Assembly (NCBI GenBank): GCA_018818425.1
Contig: JAHISB010000046.1
Location: 1 to 55,298 of the forward strand
DNA length: 55,298 bases
Direction: 5' to 3'
From: Patescibacteria group bacterium
GTDB taxonomy: Bacteria; Patescibacteriota; Patescibacteriia; UBA1558; UBA10009
A model generated the notes under the pieces. The model saw nothing but the letters and a program-made list of their open reading frames with translations. It had not been told where the DNA came from and ran no database searches. Position 1 is the first letter of the stretch. Each line of letters starts with the position of its first letter. The position numbers and the translations under genes are program-made. Below, one piece after another: positions 27,332-35,710 of this stretch.

Positions 27332-27772
27332 TTATCTTTTAAAGACCCAGAATTTCACTAACGTAAAATTAATCATAACGCTGGAAATAACCAGTAAAAC
27401 TTTAGCATATAAATCATAAACTCCCAAAATATCTACCAGCCAATAAAGGATAAGCTGATTCACTCCCAAAGTGAAAATATTAACTAAAAAAAATTTTAAA
27501 TATTGAAAACGAGCGTTTCTGTTATCTAGATTTTGAAAGGTCCAGTATTTATTAATAAAAAAACTTTGAGTAACCGCCAAAGAAAAAGAAATGGCATTAG
27601 CCGCTAAATAATTATGTCCAAACCAGCTAAAAATTCTGGTTAAAGCAAAATAAACTCCAAAGTCAGTCAAAGTATTCAAAACGCCCGTAAAAGAATATTT
27701 AATAAACTGCTTTAAAGAAGGATATTTAGGCCAGATTCTGTTTTTTAAAAAATTTAGAACTAAAACTATCAT
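27332..27772 (-). CDS. GtrA-family membrane protein
   Basis: QFIKYSFTGVLNTLTDFGVYFALTRIF; YLAANAISFSLAVTQSFFINKYWTFQ. Confidence 0.93.
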   Translation of the reverse strand: MIVLVLNFLKNRIWPKYPSLKQFIKYSFTGVLNTLTDFGVYFALTRIFSWFGHNYLAANAISFSLAVTQSFFINKYWTFQNLDNRNARFQYLKFFLVNIFTLGVNQLILYWLVDILGVYDLYAKVLLVISSVMINFTLVKFWVFKR

Positions 27773-29835
27773 TTAAGCGCCGCGTTAACCCCGCCCTTAA
27801 AATCGTCTGCAAAGGGGGTAAAGCTGTTTTCTAAATTACCATATTGATCAAATATTTTTACTGCTGTTTCGCTATTTTTAGCTGAACTGATTATTATTTC
27901 CGTTAATTCATCGTCATCTATATTGCCTACAGCTTGATTGCAGCCCAGTTGGCCATCAGCCGGCGCAGACCACCGCTGCTCAATATCGCCGGCCGGAGAA
28001 AAAATTTTAACTTGGCAGTCTTTGCCGCTCTGCGGAGTGGTTATAATTTCGGTTCTTAAATCGCTGTGCAAATCAGCCGCGCTGACTTTAACTCCCCCGC
28101 CAAACTCCGGCTCGTAAGCAAAGAACTGTTTTAATAAAAAGCCCTGTTGGTTAAAAATTTTGACCAAAGGACTGCCGCCAGGGCCGGCGGCCGCCACTAT
28201 TTCCTTAATGCCGTCGGCATTGACATCGCTTAAAGCTAAATTTACTCCGCCATTAAAATTTATATCAAAAGCTAAAAAATCTTTTTCTAAATTACCCTGC
28301 AGATCAAAAATTTTTACTTGTGGTTGAAGATTGCCCTGGGGCGCCGTGATAATTTCTGGCTGGCCGTCGCCGTCAACATCGCCGGCCGCCACATTAACGC
28401 CTCCTGTAAAATCAAAGTTGTAGGCGAAAAACTGTCCTACAAGCTGGCCGTTGGCATCAAAAAGTCTTATGTGCGGACCGCCGCCAGCGCCGGCAGCCGT
28501 AATAATTTCCTTTTGACCGTCGGCATCCCAATCAGCAGCAGCTAAGCTCACTCCGCCGAGAAAGTTTTCATTATAAGCTAAAAACTCAAAATTCTTCTGC
28601 CCTAAACGATTAACCACCTGAACGGCGGGCAAATGCTGGCTCGCCGGACTGATAACTAAATTAACCTGGTCAGCCAAGCCGGCCACGGCCTTAATAACCT
28701 TATAGATATTTAATCTGCCGCCGCCCAGCCCGCCTTCATAAAAAGGGTTTTGTCCGTCAATATTGTCGGAACTGCTGATTATTAAATCATATATCTCCTG
28801 ATTAGTTAAATCGGGCCTTAGGGCTTTGGCTAAGGCGGCAGTGGCCGAAACTTGAGGCGTAGCCAGCGAGGTGCCTGACCAGTAACCGCCAAAATATTGA
28901 TTAAACTCCGGCATCACCGGTGAAAAAAACAAAGCGCTGTAAAAACCCTCGGCCGGAGCAAAAAGGTCAAGGCACTTTAAACCATAATTGGAAAAATTTG
29001 ATTTAACATCCTGATCGTTGACCGAACCAACGCCTAAAATATAATTATGGCCTTGGCCGCCGTCATGGCAGACCGGGTATTGCGGCTGTTCAGCTAAATC
29101 CAAACTCAAATCCTCGCCGCTCTCCCCGCTCATCTCGTTGCCGGCCGAAGCCACAATAACTATGCCCTGCTGATAGGCCTCTTCAATAACTTGGCTTAAC
29201 AAAGGATCAAAGGCACCGCCGATAATGCTTAAATTAATAATGTCTGCTCCTTTATCAATAGCATATTTAATAGCCAGATAGGCTAGATTGGTAGAACCAA
29301 CGCCCTCGCCGTCCATAACCCTTAGCGGCATGATTTTGATTTTCCAGGAAACACCCGTGAGGCCAAAATTATTATTGCCCACAGCTCCTATTACTCCGGC
29401 CACTATAGTGCCGTGATTAATGCCCAATTTAGAATACTGCCCGGCAAACTTAGGCCGGGGATCGGCAATATTTAAAACAAAATCCCAGCCCGCCGTATCA
29501 TCAATATAACCGTTGTTGTCGTTATCAACTCCGTCTTTAGGTATTTCATCGGGGTTATGCCAGATATTTTCGTATAGATCAGGATGTTCGATATCAACCC
29601 CGCTGTCAATTACCGCTACCACAACCTCCGGGCTGTCATGGATTATTCCCCAGGCCTCCGGAGCCGCCACTTGATCTAAATAATCCTGGCTCTCTAAATA
29701 GGTGTCGCTGGGATATAGTGATATTTGATATAAAAAATCTTCGCCGCGGGCATAACCCGATTTAACGGCCAAAATAAAAATAACAATTATAACTAAATTA
29801 ATTAAGCCGAGTGTTTTTCGAAAGCAAAAACTCAT
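27769..29835 (-). CDS. Secreted S8 (subtilisin-like) protease with C-terminal FG-GAP/VCBS-like repeats
   Basis: Signal peptide; VVVAVIDSGVDIEHPDL (Asp), NHGTIVAGVIGA (His), SGTSLATPQVSATAALAKA (Ser); repeated DxDxDGxxEIITA units. Confidence 0.95.
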   Translation of the reverse strand: MSFCFRKTLGLINLVIIVIFILAVKSGYARGEDFLYQISLYPSDTYLESQDYLDQVAAPEAWGIIHDSPEVVVAVIDSGVDIEHPDLYENIWHNPDEIPKDGVDNDNNGYIDDTAGWDFVLNIADPRPKFAGQYSKLGINHGTIVAGVIGAVGNNNFGLTGVSWKIKIMPLRVMDGEGVGSTNLAYLAIKYAIDKGADIINLSIIGGAFDPLLSQVIEEAYQQGIVIVASAGNEMSGESGEDLSLDLAEQPQYPVCHDGGQGHNYILGVGSVNDQDVKSNFSNYGLKCLDLFAPAEGFYSALFFSPVMPEFNQYFGGYWSGTSLATPQVSATAALAKALRPDLTNQEIYDLIISSSDNIDGQNPFYEGGLGGGRLNIYKVIKAVAGLADQVNLVISPASQHLPAVQVVNRLGQKNFEFLAYNENFLGGVSLAAADWDADGQKEIITAAGAGGGPHIRLFDANGQLVGQFFAYNFDFTGGVNVAAGDVDGDGQPEIITAPQGNLQPQVKIFDLQGNLEKDFLAFDINFNGGVNLALSDVNADGIKEIVAAAGPGGSPLVKIFNQQGFLLKQFFAYEPEFGGGVKVSAADLHSDLRTEIITTPQSGKDCQVKIFSPAGDIEQRWSAPADGQLGCNQAVGNIDDDELTEIIISSAKNSETAVKIFDQYGNLENSFTPFADDFKGGVNAALK

Positions 29836-30530
29836 TGAGTATTTTGATCAAGCAAACTTTCAACGTATTCCATTCTCTCTAAAACATCTTGCTTATTCTC
29901 AAGGGGAATTTTACCTAATAAAACTTGCAGATACTTCAGGGCCTCTGAATAATTGCCGGTTTCTATTAAATAATCGGTAAAGGGCTGGAGCAGCTGATAA
30001 TCGTTATTGGTATTTTTAAGCCCTTCTAAATAAACCGATTTTATTTTATCCGATTTTTCAGTTAAGTAATTCTGATAAAGCTTAGTTAGATTATAATAGG
30101 TAAAAAAATAAACGTTGTTTATATCAACGGCCTTTAAAAAAGCTTCTTCGGCGTCTTCGTATAAGCCCAATTTAATATAAATATTGCCGATATTTAACCA
30201 GGGCGAACTGTTGGCGGGAATTATTTCCCAGGCCTTGGCAAAGTACTCAATGGCTTTGGAAGCATTGCCTAACTCTCTTTCAATGTTGCCTAAATCCATA
30301 TAAACCTCGTATTGATTGGGAAATAACTCAAGCATTTCAAAATCTTTAGCTTTTCTTTCCTCCAGTTCCTGAATTTTTTCCGGCGGAAGATTAACCTCTA
30401 AAAAATATTCCGGCTCGTTGCTAAATTGCCGCTTATTAAAGCTGAAAAAAATCGCCGCTATAGCCAATAAAGCAATTAATAATAGAGACAGAATTAAATA
30501 AATTTTTTTATTTTTAATTAATAGCTTCAT
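29832..30530 (-). CDS. Membrane-anchored TPR protein
   Basis: N-terminal TM; LGNASKAIEYFAKAWEIIPANSSPWLNIGNIYIKLGLYEDAEEAFLKAVDIN. Confidence 0.88.
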   Translation of the reverse strand: MKLLIKNKKIYLILSLLLIALLAIAAIFFSFNKRQFSNEPEYFLEVNLPPEKIQELEERKAKDFEMLELFPNQYEVYMDLGNIERELGNASKAIEYFAKAWEIIPANSSPWLNIGNIYIKLGLYEDAEEAFLKAVDINNVYFFTYYNLTKLYQNYLTEKSDKIKSVYLEGLKNTNNDYQLLQPFTDYLIETGNYSEALKYLQVLLGKIPLENKQDVLERMEYVESLLDQNTQ

Positions 30531-32790
30531 CTTTTTGCTTTAAGATTTCTTGATATCTTGTATAAGCATGGCTGCTGGCTGCCGGCATAATCTCGGCCCA
30601 CTTTTGCAAAGTTGCTAAAGCTTGGTCATATTGCCCATCGGCCGCTAAAAGATCGATTAGATCGTTCCAATAATTAAAATTTTGCGGCTCTATGCTGGTA
30701 AGCTGTTCAAACAGATAAATTAATTTTTTAACATCTTGCTTTTCTTCGCAATAAGCTATAATATCCTGCATCTGGCTCACCGCCATAAACTGATACCCCG
30801 AATCAATCAGCTTATCGTACTGTTCGTGCACTTTATCCAGATTACCCATATTTTTATAGACCACCGCTAAATAGTAATAAGTTTGAGACAATCTATCATT
30901 TATTTCAACGGCCTGGTTTAAATACTCTAAAGCCTTTTCGGGCTGATTGCCGAATAAATAAAGCTGGGCTAAAGTCCATACCGGCCTAAGCCTGCCCGGG
31001 CTTAATTCATTGGCCTTTTTAGCAAATTTTATTCCCTGATTAAGATACTCTATTTGGGGCGATAGTTCCAGTAATAAAGAGTAATTCCTGGACTGAATAT
31101 AATAAAGAAACATATTATTAGGATCTAGTTCAATAGCTTTATCCATCCACTCAATGGCTGTTTGCAAATCCTCGATCTCTTTCTCCTGCGGAGCAATTTC
31201 CATATTCATGCCTATCATTTCATTAAGAGAAGTGGAAAGAAGTATGGCCGGATCTATTTTATTGACGGTTATATTATAGACCAGGCGATAGCCGTCTACT
31301 GATTCAGTATACTTATTAAGTTTTCCATTAATAAAAGCATCGTAAACATAGATATTAGCTTTAACCTCCGGCAAGTTAACGGTGAAAAATAAAATACTAA
31401 ATCCTACAACAACCAGGGGGATAGATAAGTATGGTGAAATTTTTAAATTTTGAAAAACTCTTTTACCAGGCAACACTTCGGCGCTCTCTTGATTATTCGA
31501 ATAAATAAAGGCAATAAAGGCCAGTAGTAAATAAAAAGGTATTAAACTATTCAATGAATCAAAGACAAAAATATTTTGGAAGAAATAACTAAAAAATAAA
31601 AGAAATAAAACAATAAAGGTAGCTGAAGACATCCTGTTTCGGCCGTGCAAATCATAAAGGTAATAAAATATTATTCCAAAAATAGCTAAATACAGCAAGA
31701 GTCCAAAAATTCCCATAGTCGCTGCCATATCAACTAAAGTATTATGAGCGCGGTCGAACCACACTTCGTTGCCTGAATAGTCATAAAAATCTCCTTCAAA
31801 ATACTGGCTGAAAACTATCTGATAATTCTCCGGGCCAACGCCCAGCAATAAATTATCCCTAAAACCCTTTAAGCCCCAGTTCCAGGCATGGAGCCGCGTT
31901 TGCACAGTACTATCGTTTAAGGAATAGCTTGTTAATCGTCTTAACCAATAGTTTCCCTCAACAAAATTGGTTGATCTCAATGAATACAAAATACCGACTA
32001 AAATCAATAAAATTACGCTGCCGACAACTAAAATCTTTATGGCCTTCTGCTTCCAAACTTTTAGCCATAAAGCGATGATAATAAAAGCCGGCAAAGAAAA
32101 GAAAAGAGCTAACAAAGCGCCTCTGGTGCCGGTTAAAATAAGGACAATAAAATCTAAAATAAATATTGAAAGATAATAAAGCTTCCATTTTAAACCGGCT
32201 TTTTCCACTATAAACAATAAAGCAACAAACAAATGAAAGAGCATGTAAGAGGCCAGATAAGCGGCATTGCCAACAGTTCCGTTAACCCTTTCCAGGCCTG
32301 ATTGAAAAGTAAAGGATAAGCCCAGTCTTTGGCTCAAAGAATATAAGCCGATTAGTAAACTGACGAATAAAGTGGCATTCAAAATTATGTTCCAGACTTT
32401 TTTATTATTAAAAACAGAAGCTAAAACTATAAACCAGACAAAATAATGCAAATAATTAAAGGTGCCAAACATTCTCTCCCAATTGCCCCACCAGCTTCTG
32501 GCAAAGCCCTGGCCGGTAAAGGTGGTTAGCAGCATTACCGCAAAAAAGGCGGAAACGGCCCAAATTAGAACTGATTTTTTAGGACGATACTCCGGCTTAA
32601 ATAAAGCTAAAATAAGATAAGCGCCAAAAACTGCCTCTATCAATATTCTTAGAATTAATGTCTTCTGAATTATATAAGGAAAATATGAATGAGGAATAAC
32701 AATCAAGGGCGCTAAAACAACTAAAAGACTGCCGCCGATTATGATAAGCTTTAATATTTTCTCTAAAAGATTATTGTTAACTTGTGACAT
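30514..32790 (-). CDS. O-antigen ligase/polymerase-like (Wzy_C) membrane protein with C-terminal TPRs
   Basis: TGTRGALLALFFSLPAF, GVGPENYQIVFSQYF, DRAHNTLVDMAATMGIFGLLLYL; TPR region. Start set at MSQVNNN; the longer ORF start is encoded by hairpin repeat DNA. Confidence 0.88.
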   Translation of the reverse strand: MSQVNNNLLEKILKLIIIGGSLLVVLAPLIVIPHSYFPYIIQKTLILRILIEAVFGAYLILALFKPEYRPKKSVLIWAVSAFFAVMLLTTFTGQGFARSWWGNWERMFGTFNYLHYFVWFIVLASVFNNKKVWNIILNATLFVSLLIGLYSLSQRLGLSFTFQSGLERVNGTVGNAAYLASYMLFHLFVALLFIVEKAGLKWKLYYLSIFILDFIVLILTGTRGALLALFFSLPAFIIIALWLKVWKQKAIKILVVGSVILLILVGILYSLRSTNFVEGNYWLRRLTSYSLNDSTVQTRLHAWNWGLKGFRDNLLLGVGPENYQIVFSQYFEGDFYDYSGNEVWFDRAHNTLVDMAATMGIFGLLLYLAIFGIIFYYLYDLHGRNRMSSATFIVLFLLFFSYFFQNIFVFDSLNSLIPFYLLLAFIAFIYSNNQESAEVLPGKRVFQNLKISPYLSIPLVVVGFSILFFTVNLPEVKANIYVYDAFINGKLNKYTESVDGYRLVYNITVNKIDPAILLSTSLNEMIGMNMEIAPQEKEIEDLQTAIEWMDKAIELDPNNMFLYYIQSRNYSLLLELSPQIEYLNQGIKFAKKANELSPGRLRPVWTLAQLYLFGNQPEKALEYLNQAVEINDRLSQTYYYLAVVYKNMGNLDKVHEQYDKLIDSGYQFMAVSQMQDIIAYCEEKQDVKKLIYLFEQLTSIEPQNFNYWNDLIDLLAADGQYDQALATLQKWAEIMPAASSHAYTRYQEILKQKDEAIN

Positions 32791-32796
32791 AATGTT

Positions 32797-32884
32797 AAGG
32801 ATTGAGGATTTCGGCCAAAGGCCGACCTGGGCCAAAGCCCATAGACCTATGGCTCGAAGCCTTTGGCTGGAAGGATTGAGGATT
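32797..32884. repeat. Multi-hairpin cassette flanked by 14-bp direct repeats
   Basis: aaggattgaggatt [tcggccaaaggccga...gggccaaagccc...atagacctat...agcctttggct] aaggattgaggatt. Confidence 0.85.
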
Positions 32885-32975
32885 TATAATAATATACTAC
32901 TTCAATCTAAAATATTTTTCAACCCCTATTTAAGGGTTTACTTGATCTCTGATATTCGCCTATGATTAAGATGCC

Positions 32976-33003
32976 TTGAAAAATAATAGATTATCAGTAT
33001 AAT
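32976..33003 (+). promoter_or_regulatory. Sigma70-type promoter overlapping the start region of the sugar transferase gene
   Basis: TTGAAA (32976-32981), 16-bp spacer, TATAAT (32998-33003); ATG at 33011. Confidence 0.75.
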
Positions 33004-33010
33004 GAAGTAT

Positions 33011-34378
33011 ATGAATCAATTTTGGGCTAAAATAAACAAATTTATTCTGTTTTTCGGCGATATAGGGCTATTTTACCTTAGTCTTTGGCTGACCCTGGTT
33101 TTACGATACGGAATTAATTACCAGCCGGAGATTTGGATGATGCATTGGCCCGTTTTCACCCGGCTCTTTATTTTATGGTTTATTATATTTTATGCTTTTA
33201 ATCTCTATAATTTATCGGCCTGCAAAAATAACTGGTATTTTTATAACAATTACTTAAAGGCCTTAATCATAAATATTTCCTTGGGCGTCTTGTATTTTTA
33301 TCTCTTTTCTCCCGTTACTGCTATCAGCCCTAAAACTAATCTGATAATCTTAGGCCTGGTTTTTTCCCTGATCTTCTTTCTGTGGCGCAAATTAGTGTTG
33401 GAATTATTTAACTTAAAAAAACTATATCAAAATCTTTTATTTATCGGCTACGAACCTTTAATAAAAGAACTGCTGCCTAAAAACGGCAAACAGCAGCGCT
33501 TTGGCTTCAACTATAAAGGAATTGTCACCGACCAGGCCATGACTGACCCAGCCATAGATCTCGCTCAATACCGTTTTAATGAACTTGATGAGATTATTAA
33601 AAGAGAAAAGATAAATTTACTGGTTATCAATGAGCCGGAAAATGAAAAAATTACCAATCAACTTTTCCAGGTTCTGCCATTAAAAGTAAATTTTATCAGC
33701 TTATCTAACTTTTATGAAACAAACACTGACCGCGTTCCTTTAAAAATAATCAATCGCGGCTGGTTTTTAGATAACTTTTCGGAAGGAGACAGGTCTCTTT
33801 TTGAAACCGCCAAACGATTTTTTGACATCATCTTTTCTGTTATTTTCGGCCTATGGTCGCTTATTTTGATTCCTTTTATTGTTCTGTTTATAAATTTAGA
33901 CAGCAAGGGTAAAATTATCTTCAAACAAATACGTACCGGCAAAGACGGAAAGCCGTTCACCGCTCTAAAATTTAGAACTATGTATAAAAATGCCGAACAG
34001 AATGGCGCCGTCTGGGCCGAAGAAAACGACCCCCGCATAACCAAGGCTGGCAGATTCTTAAGAAATACCCGCTTAGATGAAATTCCCCAGCTTTGGAATA
34101 TTCTTAAAGGCGAAATGAGTTTTGTCGGCCCCAGGCCCGAACGGCCGGAATTTATTGATGAGCTAAAAGAAAAAATTCCTTTTTACAAAGAACGCCTATT
34201 GGTTAAGCCCGGACTAACCGGCTGGGCGCAGATTAACTTTCCTTACGCTTCAAGCGTAGAAGACAGCTTAAAAAAACTGCAATACGATTTATACTACATT
34301 AAACACCGCTCTCTGCTTTTAGATGCCGGTATTATTATCAAAACCATTGCGACGGTTTTAAGCAGTGGGGGGAGGTAA
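33011..34378 (+). CDS. Undecaprenyl-phosphate sugar phosphotransferase (initiating bacterial sugar transferase)
   Basis: KRFFDIIFSVIFGLWSLILIP, FKQIRTGKDGKPFTALKFRTM, RLDEIPQLWNILKGEMSFVGPRPERPEF, KPGLTGWAQINF; start moved to second Met. Confidence 0.95.
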   Translation: MNQFWAKINKFILFFGDIGLFYLSLWLTLVLRYGINYQPEIWMMHWPVFTRLFILWFIIFYAFNLYNLSACKNNWYFYNNYLKALIINISLGVLYFYLFSPVTAISPKTNLIILGLVFSLIFFLWRKLVLELFNLKKLYQNLLFIGYEPLIKELLPKNGKQQRFGFNYKGIVTDQAMTDPAIDLAQYRFNELDEIIKREKINLLVINEPENEKITNQLFQVLPLKVNFISLSNFYETNTDRVPLKIINRGWFLDNFSEGDRSLFETAKRFFDIIFSVIFGLWSLILIPFIVLFINLDSKGKIIFKQIRTGKDGKPFTALKFRTMYKNAEQNGAVWAEENDPRITKAGRFLRNTRLDEIPQLWNILKGEMSFVGPRPERPEFIDELKEKIPFYKERLLVKPGLTGWAQINFPYASSVEDSLKKLQYDLYYIKHRSLLLDAGIIIKTIATVLSSGGR

Positions 34379-34387
34379 AACCCGCAC

Positions 34388-34642
34388 CTTGAGAAGGCTC
34401 TGGATTTAATTACTGACCAGAGAGCCGCAATTTTTGCTTACGGTCCGGTAATGCTAACTGGAGCGGTCTTGACGGCTCAGTTATTGAAAAAGAAAAAAAT
34501 GGATTTGGCGGTGTTCAATTTGCTTTGGCTTAATACAATTGATGCCGACTGATTGCTTAATGTGACTAAACCTTTCAAAATCATTTTTACTTTAGATGAC
34601 CATTATTAACTAACAGTTAAAGTCTTAAGGTATTTCCACTTT
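34388..34642 (+). pseudogene. Decayed transketolase C-terminal-subunit-like fragment
   Basis: Frame reads LEKALDLITDQRAAIFAYGPVMLTGAVLTAQLLKKKKMDLAVFNLLWLNTIDAD*LLNVTKPFKIIFTLDDHY*; in-frame stops at 34550 and 34607, no start. Confidence 0.6.
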
Positions 34643-34805
34643 GAATGAATCTTCAATTTTTTTACTTTCAAAATGGTGCTAATATACTCCTGAATCATCT
34701 TGGTGGTTACATTGCCTGATGAAACCACAAAATAGCCCCACTGACCCAGAAGTGCTGACCCCAACATTTCTTTTTCAGTTTAGGAAACCCCAACATACTG
34801 AAGTT
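34638..34805 (-). pseudogene. IS200/IS605-type TnpA transposase fragment with frameshift
   Basis: Minus strand FSMLGFPKLKKKCWGQHFWVSG / (frameshift) / GYFVVSSGNVTTKMIQEYISTILKV. Confidence 0.65.
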
Positions 34806-34881
34806 ATCGCTTGAAGGCGAGAGAAATCACCATCACAAAGATGGGACTTTATATTTTCAAACGCGTAACTTCTGTTTATTA

Positions 34882-35604
34882 TTATAAATCATAGCCCTTT
34901 TGTCTTAATTTTTTAATCATCCATTCTGCCTTAAACCAATCAAATTCGCTGTCAATATCAATTGAACGTTCTTCAGGGACTAAATAAGGAACCATATAAT
35001 CTCCATACTCACGATTTTTTAAAATTAAATTATCACGTTTTAAGGCATAACAAGCGCCACTTCTTTTATAGGCTTTGGGGAAAAATTGGCGTGGTAAACC
35101 TTCTGGCTCTTGAAGGCTAAATGGAGTGACTCGTCCATCTTTAATTTTTTTCATCTTTAAGGGATGGTTATCACTAACTTCAACCATAGTCATTGAAGAA
35201 TCGGCGTCAGTATCAGTTAAAGCCTGAATACAGCCATCAATATCTTTGGGTAATCTAAGGGGGGAGGTTGGTTGTAATTTAATTACATAATCAAACTTGA
35301 TATTTAGACGTTTTTCCATCTCATTGACTGCGTGCTGTAAAACTGGCAAGTGTTTTGTATCATCTTGAGCAAGTTCTTTTGGCCTTACAAAAGGGATATC
35401 AATACCGTATTTTTTAGATACTTCAATAATCATTGCATCATCAGTTGATAAAATAAGGTGCGTTATTAATTTTGATTTTTTAGCAACTTCAATAGTATAA
35501 GCTATGAGCGGCTTACCTCCCAATAATTTAATATTTTTCCCTGGTATTCCCTTTGAACCGCCACGAGCAGTTATAACGCCTAAAATCAACTTTTTTTTAT
35601 TCAT
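34882..35604 (-). CDS. Acylneuraminate cytidylyltransferase-like (CMP-sugar synthetase)
   Basis: LGVITARGGSKGIPGKNIKLLGGKPLIAYTIE; LQPTSPLRLPKDIDGC. Confidence 0.9.
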   Translation of the reverse strand: MNKKKLILGVITARGGSKGIPGKNIKLLGGKPLIAYTIEVAKKSKLITHLILSTDDAMIIEVSKKYGIDIPFVRPKELAQDDTKHLPVLQHAVNEMEKRLNIKFDYVIKLQPTSPLRLPKDIDGCIQALTDTDADSSMTMVEVSDNHPLKMKKIKDGRVTPFSLQEPEGLPRQFFPKAYKRSGACYALKRDNLILKNREYGDYMVPYLVPEERSIDIDSEFDWFKAEWMIKKLRQKGYDL

Positions 35605-35622
35605 AATGCTGTTCTTAATAAT

Positions 35623-35707
35623 AAGTCAGATGCCCGCCCGTCAAAGGCGATGTCTTGATGAGTGGGATCGCCTCAAAGGCGATCCCACTCATCGTGGATA
35701 GTTAATT
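35623..35707. repeat. Dispersed hairpin repeat, copy A
   Basis: aagtcagatgcccgcccgtcaaaggcgatgtcttgatgagtgggatcgcctcaaaggcgatcccactcatcgtggatagttaatt; perfect 16-bp stem 35657-35693; similar to 55160-55243. Confidence 0.9.
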
Positions 35708-35710
35708 GAA

